Positions 1 to 9,954 of a stretch of 64,000 nt of DNA are shown here, piece by piece. Each line of letters starts with the position of its first letter. Within the stretch, counting starts at the first letter, position 1. The notes beneath the pieces were generated by a model. It ran no database searches, was not told the origin of the DNA, and saw only the letters and a list, made by a program, of their open reading frames with translations. Position numbers and translations under genes: made by a program. Origin of the DNA: Dactylonectria macrodidyma (taxonomy: Eukaryota; Ascomycota; Sordariomycetes; Hypocreales; Nectriaceae); the NCBI GenBank assembly GCA_020744425.1, contig JAGMUV010000017.1:1364001-1428000 (forward strand), in the 5' to 3' direction.

Positions 1-841
1 TGTTCCTTCTTGTGACATTGGTCTCAACGAGTCGTTGCTGGATCGGGGTAATTCGAGACGGGTCGAGAATCCACGCGCGGACCACTATTTGGACGGCTTT
101 GGGAATTTTATTGATAGTTGACTGGCGACCAAGTTCGATGAATAGACGTTGCTCGTATGGGCCAACTTGAATCAGGAAGGAAAGGTGTTGCCTCAGTTCC
201 ATGTACTCGTTGTTATCCATGTGAGACTGGAGATACTCATCGGCTTTGAGGTATCTTAGCTTTGCACCTGATTTTCTGATTGCGATAGACATCTTCACTA
301 ATAGACTAAGGTTGGTTTTAATAAAGAATCTGGGACCGGAATCTTCAGAGAGCGGGGTTGCTGGTGAGGATGTCTTCGCCTTTCCTTCGGGCCCCTCGAT
401 TGATAACTCGGACCACGGAGAATGAGTCGAGCTACCATCGGACTCGGAGGACTCGTCATCCGTTTCATTCCTATCGGCGGTGGGATCGTTGCCTGACGCC
501 TTTTGCGCATCACCACCTAGATATTTTGAGTCCAAGTACGTCAAGTAATGTGGACTAGGTGAGTGTGGCGACTTACAGCTACGTGGGTACTCCTCTAAGG
601 CCGAAAGCAAGCTATGAAGAAGACCCGAAATGATCTTCTGAATGTCAGGACGGTTCCTTAGCCGAAAATCGAGAGAGCTACGGCCCGTCTTCTGCGCTTT
701 GAGACCATGCGACCACCAAGCAAAGTCAGCAGCACGATCTTCTAGCCAGTCGTGGTCAGATATGCCCGACTGATCGGCCAAATATGTAAATGTCGAGGCA
801 CATTTCTCAGTGAGACGACACAGCTCATCTGTACAGTCCAT
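1..841 (-). CDS. Partial fungal protein with N-terminal helical domain (5' part only)
   Basis: The reading frame opens at the ATG at 841 and stays open to the left edge, so only about the first 260-280 residues are present. The start MDCTDELCRLTEK, then WWSHGLKAQKTGRSSLDFRLR and, further on, a segment around LLVKMSIAIRKSGAK, follow the pattern of a large group of fungal proteins of unknown function with a helical N-terminal domain, often carrying zinc-finger or death-related C-termini. Positions 517-576 have good splice signals (GTAAGT...CTAG), but the 60 nt are also open in frame, so splicing is optional on this evidence. A Ser/Glu/Asp-rich stretch follows the candidate intron. The gene is divergent from the gasdermin-like gene at 1236. 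Function is not known; the family match is from memory of the pattern, not a search. Confidence 0.6.
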   Translation of the reverse strand, partial: MDCTDELCRLTEKCASTFTYLADQSGISDHDWLEDRAADFAWWSHGLKAQKTGRSSLDFRLRNRPDIQKIISGLLHSLLSALEEYPRSCKSPHSPSPHYLTYLDSKYLGGDAQKASGNDPTADRNETDDESSESDGSSTHSPWSELSIEGPEGKAKTSSPATPLSEDSGPRFFIKTNLSLLVKMSIAIRKSGAKLRYLKADEYLQSHMDNNEYMELRQHLSFLIQVGPYEQRLFIELGRQSTINKIPKAVQIVVRAWILDPSRITPIQQRLVETNVTRRN

Positions 842-1235
842 TTTCGAAAGTGTGAGAACCCATTTAGCTGAGCGTATGTGAAGATTATGTAGCCGTGTTG
901 GAGTTGATTATGGAGGTTTCGAGCCTGAACTCCCCTCAACAGTGGTGGCCTCTGGCTTTTTTCGTTCTCGCAGCGGGGTTTTCTGAGTACCTGCGGCTAA
1001 TCACTGGCTTGTCAGTTGATGATGACTTTGAGGCTGAGCGATCGCGTCCACCAACCAAAGAGGAGTGTCACCCACCGGGATAATAAATAATCCCTGGAAT
1101 CCTAGCTAGTTCATTTCGGTATCTTTATGCGGCATTTTCCGCCCGGAATACTAAGGCTCATGTTGTCGATATATGACCTGCAGATGCGTGTGTCGAATGT
1201 CGGACGTTTGAACAAGATACCGCACCGCTGCGAAG
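842..1235. promoter_or_regulatory. Intergenic, shared divergent upstream region
   Basis: These 394 bases separate the start of the left-edge gene from the start of the gasdermin-like gene, so both promoters must lie here. A 62-codon open frame on the plus strand (895-1083) has no recognisable content and is treated as chance. No specific operator was seen. Confidence 0.5.
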
Positions 1236-2177
1236 ATGGACAAATGCTGGTTCGTTCTTCCCCAAACACATTACCCCCCTCCACAGGAGAATAGTGATAA
1301 TGGCGGATTCGGGCAAACTGGACCCATCTGTCTTGGCCATATCATCAAGGATCTCCGACACCTTGACCAGGTGATCAACCCGGGCGGCCCCGAACCATTC
1401 CCCCTTGATATGCCCATTTACCGCACCCGCCCCACCGATTTTGAATGGGAAGAAAATAAAGAACAGAACTTCGATATAGCCGCGACAGTCGATGTGCCTA
1501 TTGGAGCAGCGGCGGGTGTCACTGCTAAGGCATCGCTAGGGTTGGCTTTGAAGAAGACTGTCGGCAACTACTGGCAAATTGATCATCTAGACACCATGAT
1601 CGTACAGCCTACAAGAGCCTATATAAATCTGTGTCTGGCTAGCGCGCCCGTTGCCGAGTTCATAGAATCCATCAAGCTTGGTCCAACGTGGTCCATCTTC
1701 ATGATTACGGGCCTGAAGATCGTCCGTGGCAACTCTAGCCAAAAGATTTCTCACGGACGTGAGAGAGGTATTCGTGGAGGGCCAGGAGTGTAAGCACCTC
1801 AGAGTTCACTCCTAGCATTATTTCGTTCATTTCATCTGATACTGCCTAGAGGTGTTGCCGGCATCGCTGAAGTTACCACTGATGGTGGCATTTCGTCACA
1901 GCATTCCATCTCTGTGTCTGCAAAGTATACAAATGATTTCGTCTGGGCGGTGAGATTTTCGAAAATCGCGAAAGGGCTGTTTGTCAAGGACTGGAGGCAG
2001 AAAACTTTCACCAAGGACGCGACATTCAGCATGGATGATAGTTCAACGGGCATGGAAAACATAAAAGAAGTCCTTTTGGACGAAGGGCTACTTTGCAGCG
2101 AGATATTTGCTGTCGACTCTGGCGGATCGGATGACGAAATTGTTGTGGTGCCAGAAACCATTGAGCAGATAGCATAA
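1236..2177 (+). CDS. Fungal gasdermin-like pore-forming protein (HET-Q1/RCD-1 type), putative
   Basis: Two exons, 1236-1789 and 1850-2177 (intron GTAAGC...CCTAG, 60 nt), give 293 residues, close to the 250-300 of fungal gasdermin-like proteins. There is no signal peptide or membrane helix. The order of elements fits a gasdermin N-domain: an alternating Ala/Val/Gly strand region (about 80-110), an aromatic NYWQIDHLDT strand leading into the PTRAYI turn and helix (about 115-135), a WSIFMITGLKIVRG strand (about 155-170), and late in the protein NDFVWAVRFSKIAKG followed by an acidic tail. In the family these proteins are activated by proteolysis of the C-terminal end and permeabilise the plasma membrane. 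The subtilisin gene 413 bp downstream on the same strand is the usual partner and is the strongest support. The fold assignment is inference; an alternative is an unrelated beta-rich fungal family of unknown function. Confidence 0.6.
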
Positions 2178-2590
2178 TCGACAATCACTAACTACAGTGG
2201 CAGCTCAACAAACCAGTCTTAACCGCAGCTCCCGTAGCGGAAGGGCCACCCCAATGTCTATGCAATACTAGGCGCCTTTTCCAGTGGGCTTTCCTAGTTG
2301 ATATAGATCATAAGTAGAGATTTCTAGCGTAGGATTTATGTCTAGCAATTTGAGTGTTTGGGCCCTACTGTCTGTCCCAGACACTGCCACTGAAAGTGGC
2401 TTGCCTACTTAGTCAGACCCTACAGGCTCATTATGCATGGTTAGTCCCGTGACCCGTTGGTCTCATGACTTTAGCGACGCGGCTGACTTTGAGCAATGCA
2501 GAACAAAACACGTCTCTTTCTTTTCTTGAGTGCCCGAAAATAAACCCAGCAAAGCTGCCTGTCGTCAGCCGTTCAATGGCCTGAACTATA
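2178..2590. other. Intergenic between the gasdermin-like and protease genes
   Basis: These 413 bases hold no gene. They contain the 3' end of the first gene and the promoter of the second; no distinctive motif was seen. Confidence 0.4.
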
Positions 2591-5458
2591 ATGGGTGCGC
2601 CCGAGGCTTCGCTCATCGAGTTTGCAATCGACGTGACTGAGCGACTTGCTACGATAGCGCAGGGCTTACGAGGAAGCGGCGAGGACCAGTTTTGCCCCTC
2701 GTTTTCCGCAGCGCTCTGGTTGATCAATCAGCATCTCCAAGCCCAAAACACAGCGACTTCAGGGCTTGATACTCGCATACTAAAATTACTGAGTAATCTC
2801 GAAAGAATCTGCAAAGTAAGCAAAACTCAACGTGAAATCTGCGAAGATCAATCATAAGTGACCATAAGGCGTTCCAGCCACAATCTAGTTTTGCCTATAG
2901 ACGGCCATCGGGACCGTTAAAGGCTGCGAAGGAGGGTCTTTGCCTAGCTCAAAGGTATCCTGGCCTTGATCTGCTCCGTCACAACAACCGAAAGAGTGCC
3001 GTGGATGGTATCCGGAAATTGGCTTCAGGCCAGAGTCCCGACTCAACAAAACGGAAACATGATCTCCTCAGAATACTCCAAGCCTTCGGGGGCGCGTTGA
3101 ATGTTGAGGACCAAGTGGCTGATCCGAAAACCAAGAACGAGATCTGGACCGGCGATGATTTCACTGGCTCCATTCGAACCCTTCATCAGGTTCTATCGGA
3201 ATACTTGTTCTGTGGCACTGGAACCGAGAAGAGACAAATCGCAGGGATACTTCGATTGGCAGTGGAGGGCGACGGAGGCTGCGAGTCGCCCGCGTTTAAC
3301 ATGATGTTCCTGGCGCATCCGCATAACGAACTACCCGAAGAGTCTTTCAGGTGGCGAGAGACCCAGATCCGAGTCCACAGAAGGTATGGTGGCTTTCAGA
3401 ATACATAATCCTTGCTACATCCCGGTACTGACCAGACATAGGAAAGCTAAATTCAAGAGCGAAGAAGATCAAGCTGTCCAATTACTTCTCAGTGGTCCGA
3501 TACACGCCACGGACTTTTGCGAGAGAATTAGCGCAAGACAGCAATACCAGCTTTCTCTTGTGGTTTCAGACAAACACCTACAATTTGTTGAATGGTGCGA
3601 AGGGGCAAAGTCATGGGTGCCAAATTCTCCTTCCGTGTCCCTAAACACCATTTTGAGGAACCACAAGTTATCTCAAAAGATGAAGTATCTGCTGTCTTAC
3701 CTTTTGGCTAAGGCAGTATGGCAATTCTACTCCACTGACTGGATGGGCGCAGAATGGTCAAAGGACAGCATACACTTCATGTTCGAGCGCCGTAAGAGTG
3801 CGAGCAACGCCGGTATCTATCTAAACGAGCCTTTCATTTCAGCACGATTCAATCCAGATGCGAAAAGTGATGACTCGGTATTTCGGCCTCACAAATTTCC
3901 AAAGATCAAGGCCCTTGGTATTATCCTACTGGAAATTGAACTCGGGACAGTCATTGAGGATCACTTCGGACCAGACTGCTTGGCACCTGACGGACAACCC
4001 AACGCCGATGCGGATCTGTATGCCGCTCTCAAGCTCTACGATGACCCGGACAAACTGGAAGACTCATTTCCGCTATTGAAAACTGTGATCGGCGAGTGTT
4101 TACGGCCTTCAAAATTTATGCAACATCGACACAGTGTTGATGAGCTTCGGAATGTTCTGCAAGATCATGTGGTCGACCACCTTCACACAATTATAGGCCT
4201 TTATGGCCAGCCAGATAAGATTAAGCTTCGCCCCACCGTTGAATTACCGCCCACACAGAAGATGCTACCTCGGTGAGTTGCTCTGTAGAATAATTTGAGT
4301 ATTTGTTAGCTAAGTAGGGTTTGCATGGAGCGATACACGACCTATTGAAGATCGCCAAACAATACCCACCCCCCCTGCCACTTCCAAGGGCTCGGTGGCA
4401 AGCTGGTAAGAAGTCTTGCATAGATGCGGTTGCAAACTAAACTGACACAAACAGCATCGGACAAGCCTCGTCGGAGGATTGGTTCGATGAGCTCGACATC
4501 CTCAACAGTATTCTTTCGTCCATGCCTGGCGAGATCGATCAGACCTACAAGCGAGTTCGGGTCGTGGTCATAGACACTGGCATCGACGGAACCGACCCCT
4601 ATGCCAAACACATTAAAGGCTACAAAGACTTCGTTTCTAAACAAGATGACATCAAGCAAGACAATACTGGGCATGGTACGAATTCCGTAAAGTTAGTCTT
4701 CAAAGTCTACGCCCAAGCTGAAGTCTATGTTGCCCGAGTCTTTGAGAGTAATCAGGCGAACGATGATACCCAAGACTTGATGCTAGAGGTAAGGCGCCAG
4801 AACAATGTGTCAAGGTCTGTGTCTAAGCAATTTTCAGGCAATCCAGCATGCAAAACATGTTTGGGAGGCCGATATCATCACCATTGCCTCGGGATTCGAG
4901 CGAGATCACGCCCCTATGCGGAAAGCTATCAAACGAGTCGCAAGTGACGGAACATTAGTGTTCGCGGCAGCATCGAATTACGGTAACATTAGGCAAGTGA
5001 CTTTCCCAGCGCGAATGCAGGACGTGGTATGCATGTACTGCACAGATGGCCGCGCCAAGGTATCGCCATCGATCAACCCAGCACCTCAGACCAGTAAATC
5101 CAAGAACTTTGCCATCCTAGGCGAAGGAGTAATGGTTCCGCCCTCGATGGGGCAAGGCTTGACCGGCACATCTGTGGCTACCAGCATTGCCGCCGGCCTA
5201 GCTGGGCGGCTCCTCGATTTCTCACGCCAGATCGACGGCCAGCAACGCATAAGGTGGGTTGACAATCTGGCGAGCGTAGAGGGCATATCTGCAGTTTTCA
5301 GCCTTATGGCTAAAGGCGCACAAGACTACAAGTACAATTGCGTGGTACCTGGACGTCTCTTGCAGCACATAGATGAGAATTTAGATAGGAAAGTCAAGAG
5401 AGAAAGGATATGTGAAAAACTTTCTGGCGTTTTGGAAAATATCGACTTGGACGGTTGA
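2591..5458 (+). CDS. Intracellular subtilisin-like (S8) protease with N-terminal regulatory domain, HET-Q2 type
   Basis: Proposed exons are 2591-2815, 2923-3383, 3442-4272, 4331-4405, 4455-4788 and 4838-5458, giving about 848 residues. The C-terminal part is a complete subtilisin domain: catalytic Asp in VVVIDTGID (about 571), His in TGHGTN (about 604), oxyanion Asn in AAASNYGN (about 689) and Ser in GTSVAT (about 754). There is no signal peptide, so it should act in the cytosol, unlike secreted subtilisins. Residues about 230-505 (KMKYLLSYLLAKAVWQFY, then FPKIKALGIILLEIELG) resemble the fungal DUF7580-type domain of incompatibility-like proteins; residues 1-75 are helical. The first intron is uncertain: the good CTAG and CTATAG acceptors at 2888 and 2900 do not keep frame, while AAAG at 2922 does. 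The expected role is to cleave and activate the upstream gasdermin-like protein. The triad is seen; the substrate is inferred. Confidence 0.8.
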
Positions 5459-6015
5459 TGGTTGAGTATTTCAGGACCGTCAGGTTGAAATGGGAACTCT
5501 TTCCGACTTTCGAGACATTTTTAGATCTCAGCCATTGAGACTTGAGTACCACACTGATGATTGACTCCAAATTTCGAATTGTCATTCCCCCCTTTACATG
5601 TTCTTCAAGTGCAATCTACAGCCCTTAATTCACATACACAAATGTTAATGTCTCATTTCGTAAGGATGCAACCAGACCACAGATTTCCAAAGAACAATTG
5701 ACGTGCAAAGGTTGGGATTTAGATATGTAAGAAACCGTTTACCAGCCGCCCATCTCTGCGAGGCGGTTAAAGTACTAGGCAAAACATATCTACTGACCTG
5801 GAGATTGAGCGAAATGCTACACCGGGAAGGCCAGACAGGAAAAAATTCCTATCCAACGTTGCTTTATCAATATCAGAAGATCAGAAGCGGTAAAGTAGTA
5901 TTGATGCTTGCTACCTAATTTACTTGGAAGAAACTCCGCCACGGTGTATCTTAGGAGGGTGCTCGTGAAGCTATCCACCTCAGCCATCTGGATTGACTCA
6001 GCGCCGCATCACAGT
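5459..6015. other. Intergenic, AT-rich
   Basis: This stretch is the 3' flank of the protease gene and the lead-in to the 5S cluster. The open frame at 5703-5918 shows no domain or coding signature. Nothing else was recognised. Confidence 0.4.
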
Positions 6016-6133
6016 ACATACGACCATAGCTCTTAGAAAACACGGGATCCCGTCCGCTCTCCCTTAGTTAAGCTGAGAAGCGGTGGATTAGTACTCGGGT
6101 CGGTGACGACCGGGGAATCCCCACTGTTGTATG
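6016..6133 (+). rRNA. 5S ribosomal RNA, copy 1
   Basis: This 118-nt unit starts ACATACGACCATAG and ends CTGTTGTATG, the usual ends of ascomycete 5S rRNA, which pair as helix I. The internal control region CCCGTCCGCTCTCCC is present, as is the GGTCG-GTGA-CGACC hairpin. A run of eight T (6134-6141) follows as RNA polymerase III terminator. The stem GTGG/CCAC pairs perfectly (see copies 2 and 3). Confidence 0.93.
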
Positions 6134-6141
6134 TTTTTTTT
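6134..6141 (+). terminator. Pol III terminator of 5S copy 1
   Basis: Eight consecutive T residues directly after the 5S 3' end. Confidence 0.85.
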
Positions 6142-6214
6142 GCGTCCATTTTGCAATCCCTGACTTCTCACGATAGCCTCACGGATATCAGGCGACCGGC
6201 GGCCACCTTTGAGC

Positions 6215-6332
6215 ACATACGACCATAGCTCTTAGAAAATACGGGATCCCGTCCGCTCTCCCTTAGTCAAGCTGAGAAGCGGTGAATTAGTACTCGGGTC
6301 GGTGACGACCGGGGAATCCTCACTGTTGTATG
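6215..6332 (+). rRNA. 5S ribosomal RNA, copy 2
   Basis: This 118-nt unit is nearly identical to copy 1 and followed by six T (6333-6338). In the variable stem it reads GTGA/TCAC where copy 1 reads GTGG/CCAC, so a G-C pair has become an A-U pair with both sides changed. The spacers before and after are unrelated in sequence, so this is a repeat of the gene, not of a longer unit. Confidence 0.92.
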
Positions 6333-6338
6333 TTTTTT
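6333..6338 (+). terminator. Pol III terminator of 5S copy 2
   Basis: Six consecutive T residues directly after the 5S 3' end. Confidence 0.8.
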
Positions 6339-6397
6339 GCTGGCTCGCGAAGGTGAATTTACCGCCTACTTAGCCCGTAACTGAAGCCCTCATTAAT

Positions 6398-6515
6398 ACA
6401 TACGACCACAGCTCTTAGAAAATACGGGATCCCGTCCGCTCTCCCTTAGTCAAGCTGAGAAGCGGCGAATTAGTACTCGGGTCGGTGACGACCGGGGAAT
6501 CCTCGCTGTTGTATG
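6398..6515 (+). rRNA. 5S ribosomal RNA, copy 3
   Basis: This 118-nt unit has the same ends and internal control region. The variable stem reads GCGA/TCGC, a second compensatory change (U-A to C-G) relative to copy 2. One further change lies near position 13 (ACCACAG for ACCATAG). The terminator is an interrupted T tract, TCTTTTCTTTTT, at 6516-6527, so termination may be less efficient than for the other copies. Confidence 0.9.
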
Positions 6516-6527
6516 TCTTTTCTTTTT

Positions 6528-7524
6528 AGTGGTTTTGACTATCGGTTTCGTTCGCTCGCCATATTATGATAGTATGAGAAGGAATCTTGGAGACCGCTCT
6601 ACCCAGGCCTAATATTGTGGGCCTATTTCAACATGAAGTGAGAAAGTGTAGTGCTGAGGAAAGTCTCTCCGAAGGGAACACTAGGAACAATTTGCAGTCC
6701 AGTGTGATATACCCCTCTAGCTATTTGCAATACAATTGTGCATTCCGTATTCTAACACTTCGTTGTCTGGTTGAATCAACTCCTTCAGCCACTTGGAGAT
6801 AGGGGCATGAATTCCAACTAGTTTGAAGGAAATAGCTTCGAAGAACGAAGTGGGGCGTGGTAGTTCAAAACTAACTGAGTAAATTCCGGTATCTTCAGCC
6901 ACTTCCCAAACGGCAGGTAGGTCCATCGGCGTTGTGAAGTTTATCTGGGCCCTGTAATAGGTGTCTTTTGTTTTAGAGAGAGTATATATCACCTAATAAT
7001 CTAGGGTCGGAGGTACTGTACTAACAAGAGTAAGTCAGGGGCAAGCAGAATGTAGGGTAGGTCCCTCTCCATTGTCAGAAAGCCACGTTCTCGTGAAGCA
7101 AGCAGCGATATTAAGAACACATACAGTTCAAGGATAATTGCGGTCAGAAATGATATGGATGTTAATTTAAAAAAAATTCTCAAAGTTGTTCACACAAGTA
7201 CTTTGCAAAATGCTCAGTCGCTGACGGATCATCACACACCGTTTGAAAAATGTCTCTTTTGAGCAAATGCCCCGTATATAACCGTCATAAATCGTGTCAG
7301 AGTTTCGAATCACAGTAAGGAGTTGAATGATTCATTAATGAGATGACATTTACTAAGGCCCATGAACGAGCACTCAATGACTAATTATAGGTGCGACTTC
7401 TATTGCCCACAAACAACAGCCTTCCAAGCACTAAGCATTCAAAGCCAGGGCAACAACGATAAATTGTCGAGACATGTGTTGTGATCCTAGTTACTGGCTT
7501 CATTGATATGGATAGCAATTCGAT
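6528..7524. other. Intergenic, no recognised gene
   Basis: Short frames such as 6717-6992 on the minus strand (91 codons) have no recognised domain, splice partner or signal peptide. The stretch is AT-rich and includes the 3' flank of the secreted-protein gene at 7525. Confidence 0.35.
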
Positions 7525-8238
7525 TTAAGAGTGCTCTCCGGTTCCAATGCAGTAGGGGATGGGGTATTGTTCGCTGCTGCAGAGTCGAATCACTCCCTTA
7601 ACCCAGTTCAAATTGCCGTAAGATTGGCTGGTGTAAGTGTCCGACGTGAAGGCCTCCTTGTCCGGGCTATCGGTGCATCCAGACAGGATGTTGCCCTGGA
7701 CCCGACGAACATAGGGCTGGCTGACAATGACGCCGTTCTGGTTCTCAGGGACCGTGAATGAGAGCGTCTGAGACTCAGTAGTTGACCAAGTCTCGGAGTA
7801 GGAGATGGAGAGTGAGCTTGAGAGAAGGTCCTTGATGATTGTGACATCATAGGAAGCGCTGACGGAAACAGTGTTGGAGATTGAATAGCCCGAAGTGACG
7901 GCGACGGTGCCAGTGCCACCCGAGCTGCTGAGGACGGGAGAAATGGCAACATCCCAGTTGAGGAACTCCTCGTCTGAAGTGATTTGGACCTCGGTGCTCT
8001 CTTCGCAACCACGACGGGTAAGTTTGGCAGTGTTGGCTGGGTTGATGCTGACGGGTGCAGCCAAGGCCCTGGTCTCGAGGCGGTCAAACTCAGTCGCCTT
8101 CATGACCTGGCTGGTGCCATCGACATTGAGGACAATGACATCGTCGGCAGCTAGAACTGTTGAGGAAGGGGTAGCCGCAGGGGCAGCTGTAGCCGCAGAG
8201 ATTAGGCAAAGGATGGCAGCAACGGTTGGTGACAACAT
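7525..8238 (-). CDS. Secreted beta-rich protein, aerolysin-like fold suspected; candidate effector
   Basis: One exon of 237 residues. I chose the ATG at 8238 because it starts a clear signal peptide (MLSPTVAAILCLISAATAAPA); an upstream in-frame extension begins only with TTG. A pro-like segment to about residue 70 ends near a LTRRG basic site suited to Kex2-type processing. From about 110 the chain is an alternating Ser/Thr/Val strand pattern (SGYSISNTVSVSASYDV, then SISYSETWSTTESQTLSFTVP) that resembles the membrane-inserting region of aerolysin-type proteins. Three cysteines follow near the C-terminus. I recall similar proteins annotated as effector-like in plant-associated fungi. The secretory nature is clear; the fold and any pore activity are inference from the residue pattern. 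Confidence 0.72.
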   Translation of the reverse strand: MLSPTVAAILCLISAATAAPAATPSSTVLAADDVIVLNVDGTSQVMKATEFDRLETRALAAPVSINPANTAKLTRRGCEESTEVQITSDEEFLNWDVAISPVLSSSGGTGTVAVTSGYSISNTVSVSASYDVTIIKDLLSSSLSISYSETWSTTESQTLSFTVPENQNGVIVSQPYVRRVQGNILSGCTDSPDKEAFTSDTYTSQSYGNLNWVKGVIRLCSSEQYPIPYCIGTGEHS

Positions 8239-9448
8239 TGTGACTGATTGAGATAATTGGAAATACAACGATTTAAAGAGTGACTGTCAACGAGAGACTG
8301 TATGGAGACTGAAAACGATCTAAACGAAAGTGGTGAGTTGCTGAGTGTGCAATGTCCTCATCATCGTGAGCGCCTTCACTCTTTTAAAGAAATCACGTAT
8401 GATGCTACAACATTACAGAGGTCTTCTCGCCTGACTCGTCCATTTTCCTACTTGGGATAGCCTTTTCGGTCACTCCAGGTGGAGCTGTTTGAAAAGAGTC
8501 AGGATGAAACCGCAGGTGAGCCTCTCATTGGTAGATGTCACCAGTTTCTTGGCAAAGAGCCACATTTCGGCGTGCGCGACAAACCCGCAAAGGTTGATTT
8601 CTCGATCGAGTAGTAGCATGCATATTCGAATTTCCCTTTATCGATAGATCAGCTCTTTTCCTAAAAGGAATACGAACTGAGCGGGCCATAGTGGTATGCT
8701 TAAGGTAGGGACGAGTTTTAGATTGACAAACTCCCACACCTTCCGAAATTACCAACGGATGATAGGAACGCCTTTGAAGGCTGTGCCGTCGCCCACATGT
8801 ACGTAATTGTGAGGCTTCGAGCACCTGAATCTCAAGCATATCGCAATGCCAACGGAAAGTTTAAATATTGGGACGATACGATGTGTGGAGGAGCGTTCGT
8901 CATGGGAGCGGCATTGACCAGTCATCTGGTCCAAGAGGGTTGCATTTCTCCCACCACCCGGTTTCATCTGATGATTGACCTGCATTTAGAATAGAGGCCG
9001 CATGAACATTCAAGGTTCTTAGCGCGAGTTGATGTCCAGATTTGGCAACAGTGACAGGGAAGGACGCTCGGATTCATCGGCAACTCCATCTTTTTTACTT
9101 TAGGGGTCGATAACCGTCTCAAGATTGACCCACCCTCCCCGCCGCGTAGGGTATTTTTCCTTGTTGGTGGTACGAGCTCAATCGATTCAAGGGTCTGTTT
9201 CATACTCATCCGTGTACTGAGCGGGTGGTCACGCGGCAAGAGAGTGGCGTTAATCAGCATTGATTGCTTTGCCGTCTAATCACCGATTCAGACATATGTC
9301 TGTGATGCTATATAGAGGTCGTGGAATGGCAGTATCTGCAAGTCTTCTATGCTCAGCATCCAGACGTTCACTCTTTTCGTTTACCTGGCATATAATTCAT
9401 TCTTTTAGTATTGGAAACCTATCCAACAGTCTCTCATTATCCGTCATC
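8239..9448. other. Intergenic with promoters of two divergent secreted-protein genes
   Basis: About 1.2 kb between the divergent genes at 8238 and 9449. A TATATAG element at 9309-9315 lies 134 bases before the downstream ATG. Short frames at 8525-8985 on both strands have no recognisable content. Confidence 0.4.
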
Positions 9449-9954
9449 ATGCAACTCTCAATCACCAAGGTCGTTTCAGCCTTTTGCTTTTTCTCTGTGG
9501 CGTAAGTCATAACCATCTCCACCCCTTAGTTGCCACCTTTGTCTCATACCTCGACAGCTTGGCCGATCTTCATGCTAGCTGTACCTGCCACAATGGTGAC
9601 AGCTACAACTGGCGAATGACCACCAAATCCTGCACGATTTACAACGACGCCGGCTACGAGGTATGCTCATCACTCGCCCATATGGTTTAATGTGCATGTT
9701 TAGTAACAACTGTCGATAGTGGGGTGGTACCACGTACGATTCTGCTTCTGGACGAGTAAGTAGCCAAATGTCAAGAACCATAGGACCTTGTCTGACAGTC
9801 GTTGCAGTGCACTCAGAACTCAAGCGAAGAGAATATCGCAGGAGATCAATGGGAAGATGCTTGCAAAGAAATTGCAAAGAGTGGGTTCGACTGCGCTGAC
9901 GGCGTCGGAACCTGCTATGCCAGTCCCGATGACATCAAGGGCTGGTGCAAATAA
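9449..9954 (+). CDS. Small secreted cysteine-rich protein (8 Cys), four exons
   Basis: Exons 9449-9501, 9558-9660, 9720-9755 and 9808-9954 join with consistent phase and GTAAGT/GTATGC...CAG/TAG introns, giving 112 residues; exon 3 is only 36 nt. The signal peptide is MQLSITKVVSAFCFFSVALA, likely cut before DLHASC. The mature chain of about 92 residues has eight cysteines (four disulfides possible) and a conserved-looking end, GTCYASPDDIKGWCK. I recall a family of small fungal secreted proteins with this DIKGWC ending, function unknown, usually listed as candidate effectors. No single open frame covers the gene, so frame-based prediction would miss it. Confidence 0.82.

Noticed and set aside
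8749..8994. Overlapping short frames on both strands
   Set aside because: No family pattern and no compatible exons; treated as non-coding upstream DNA.
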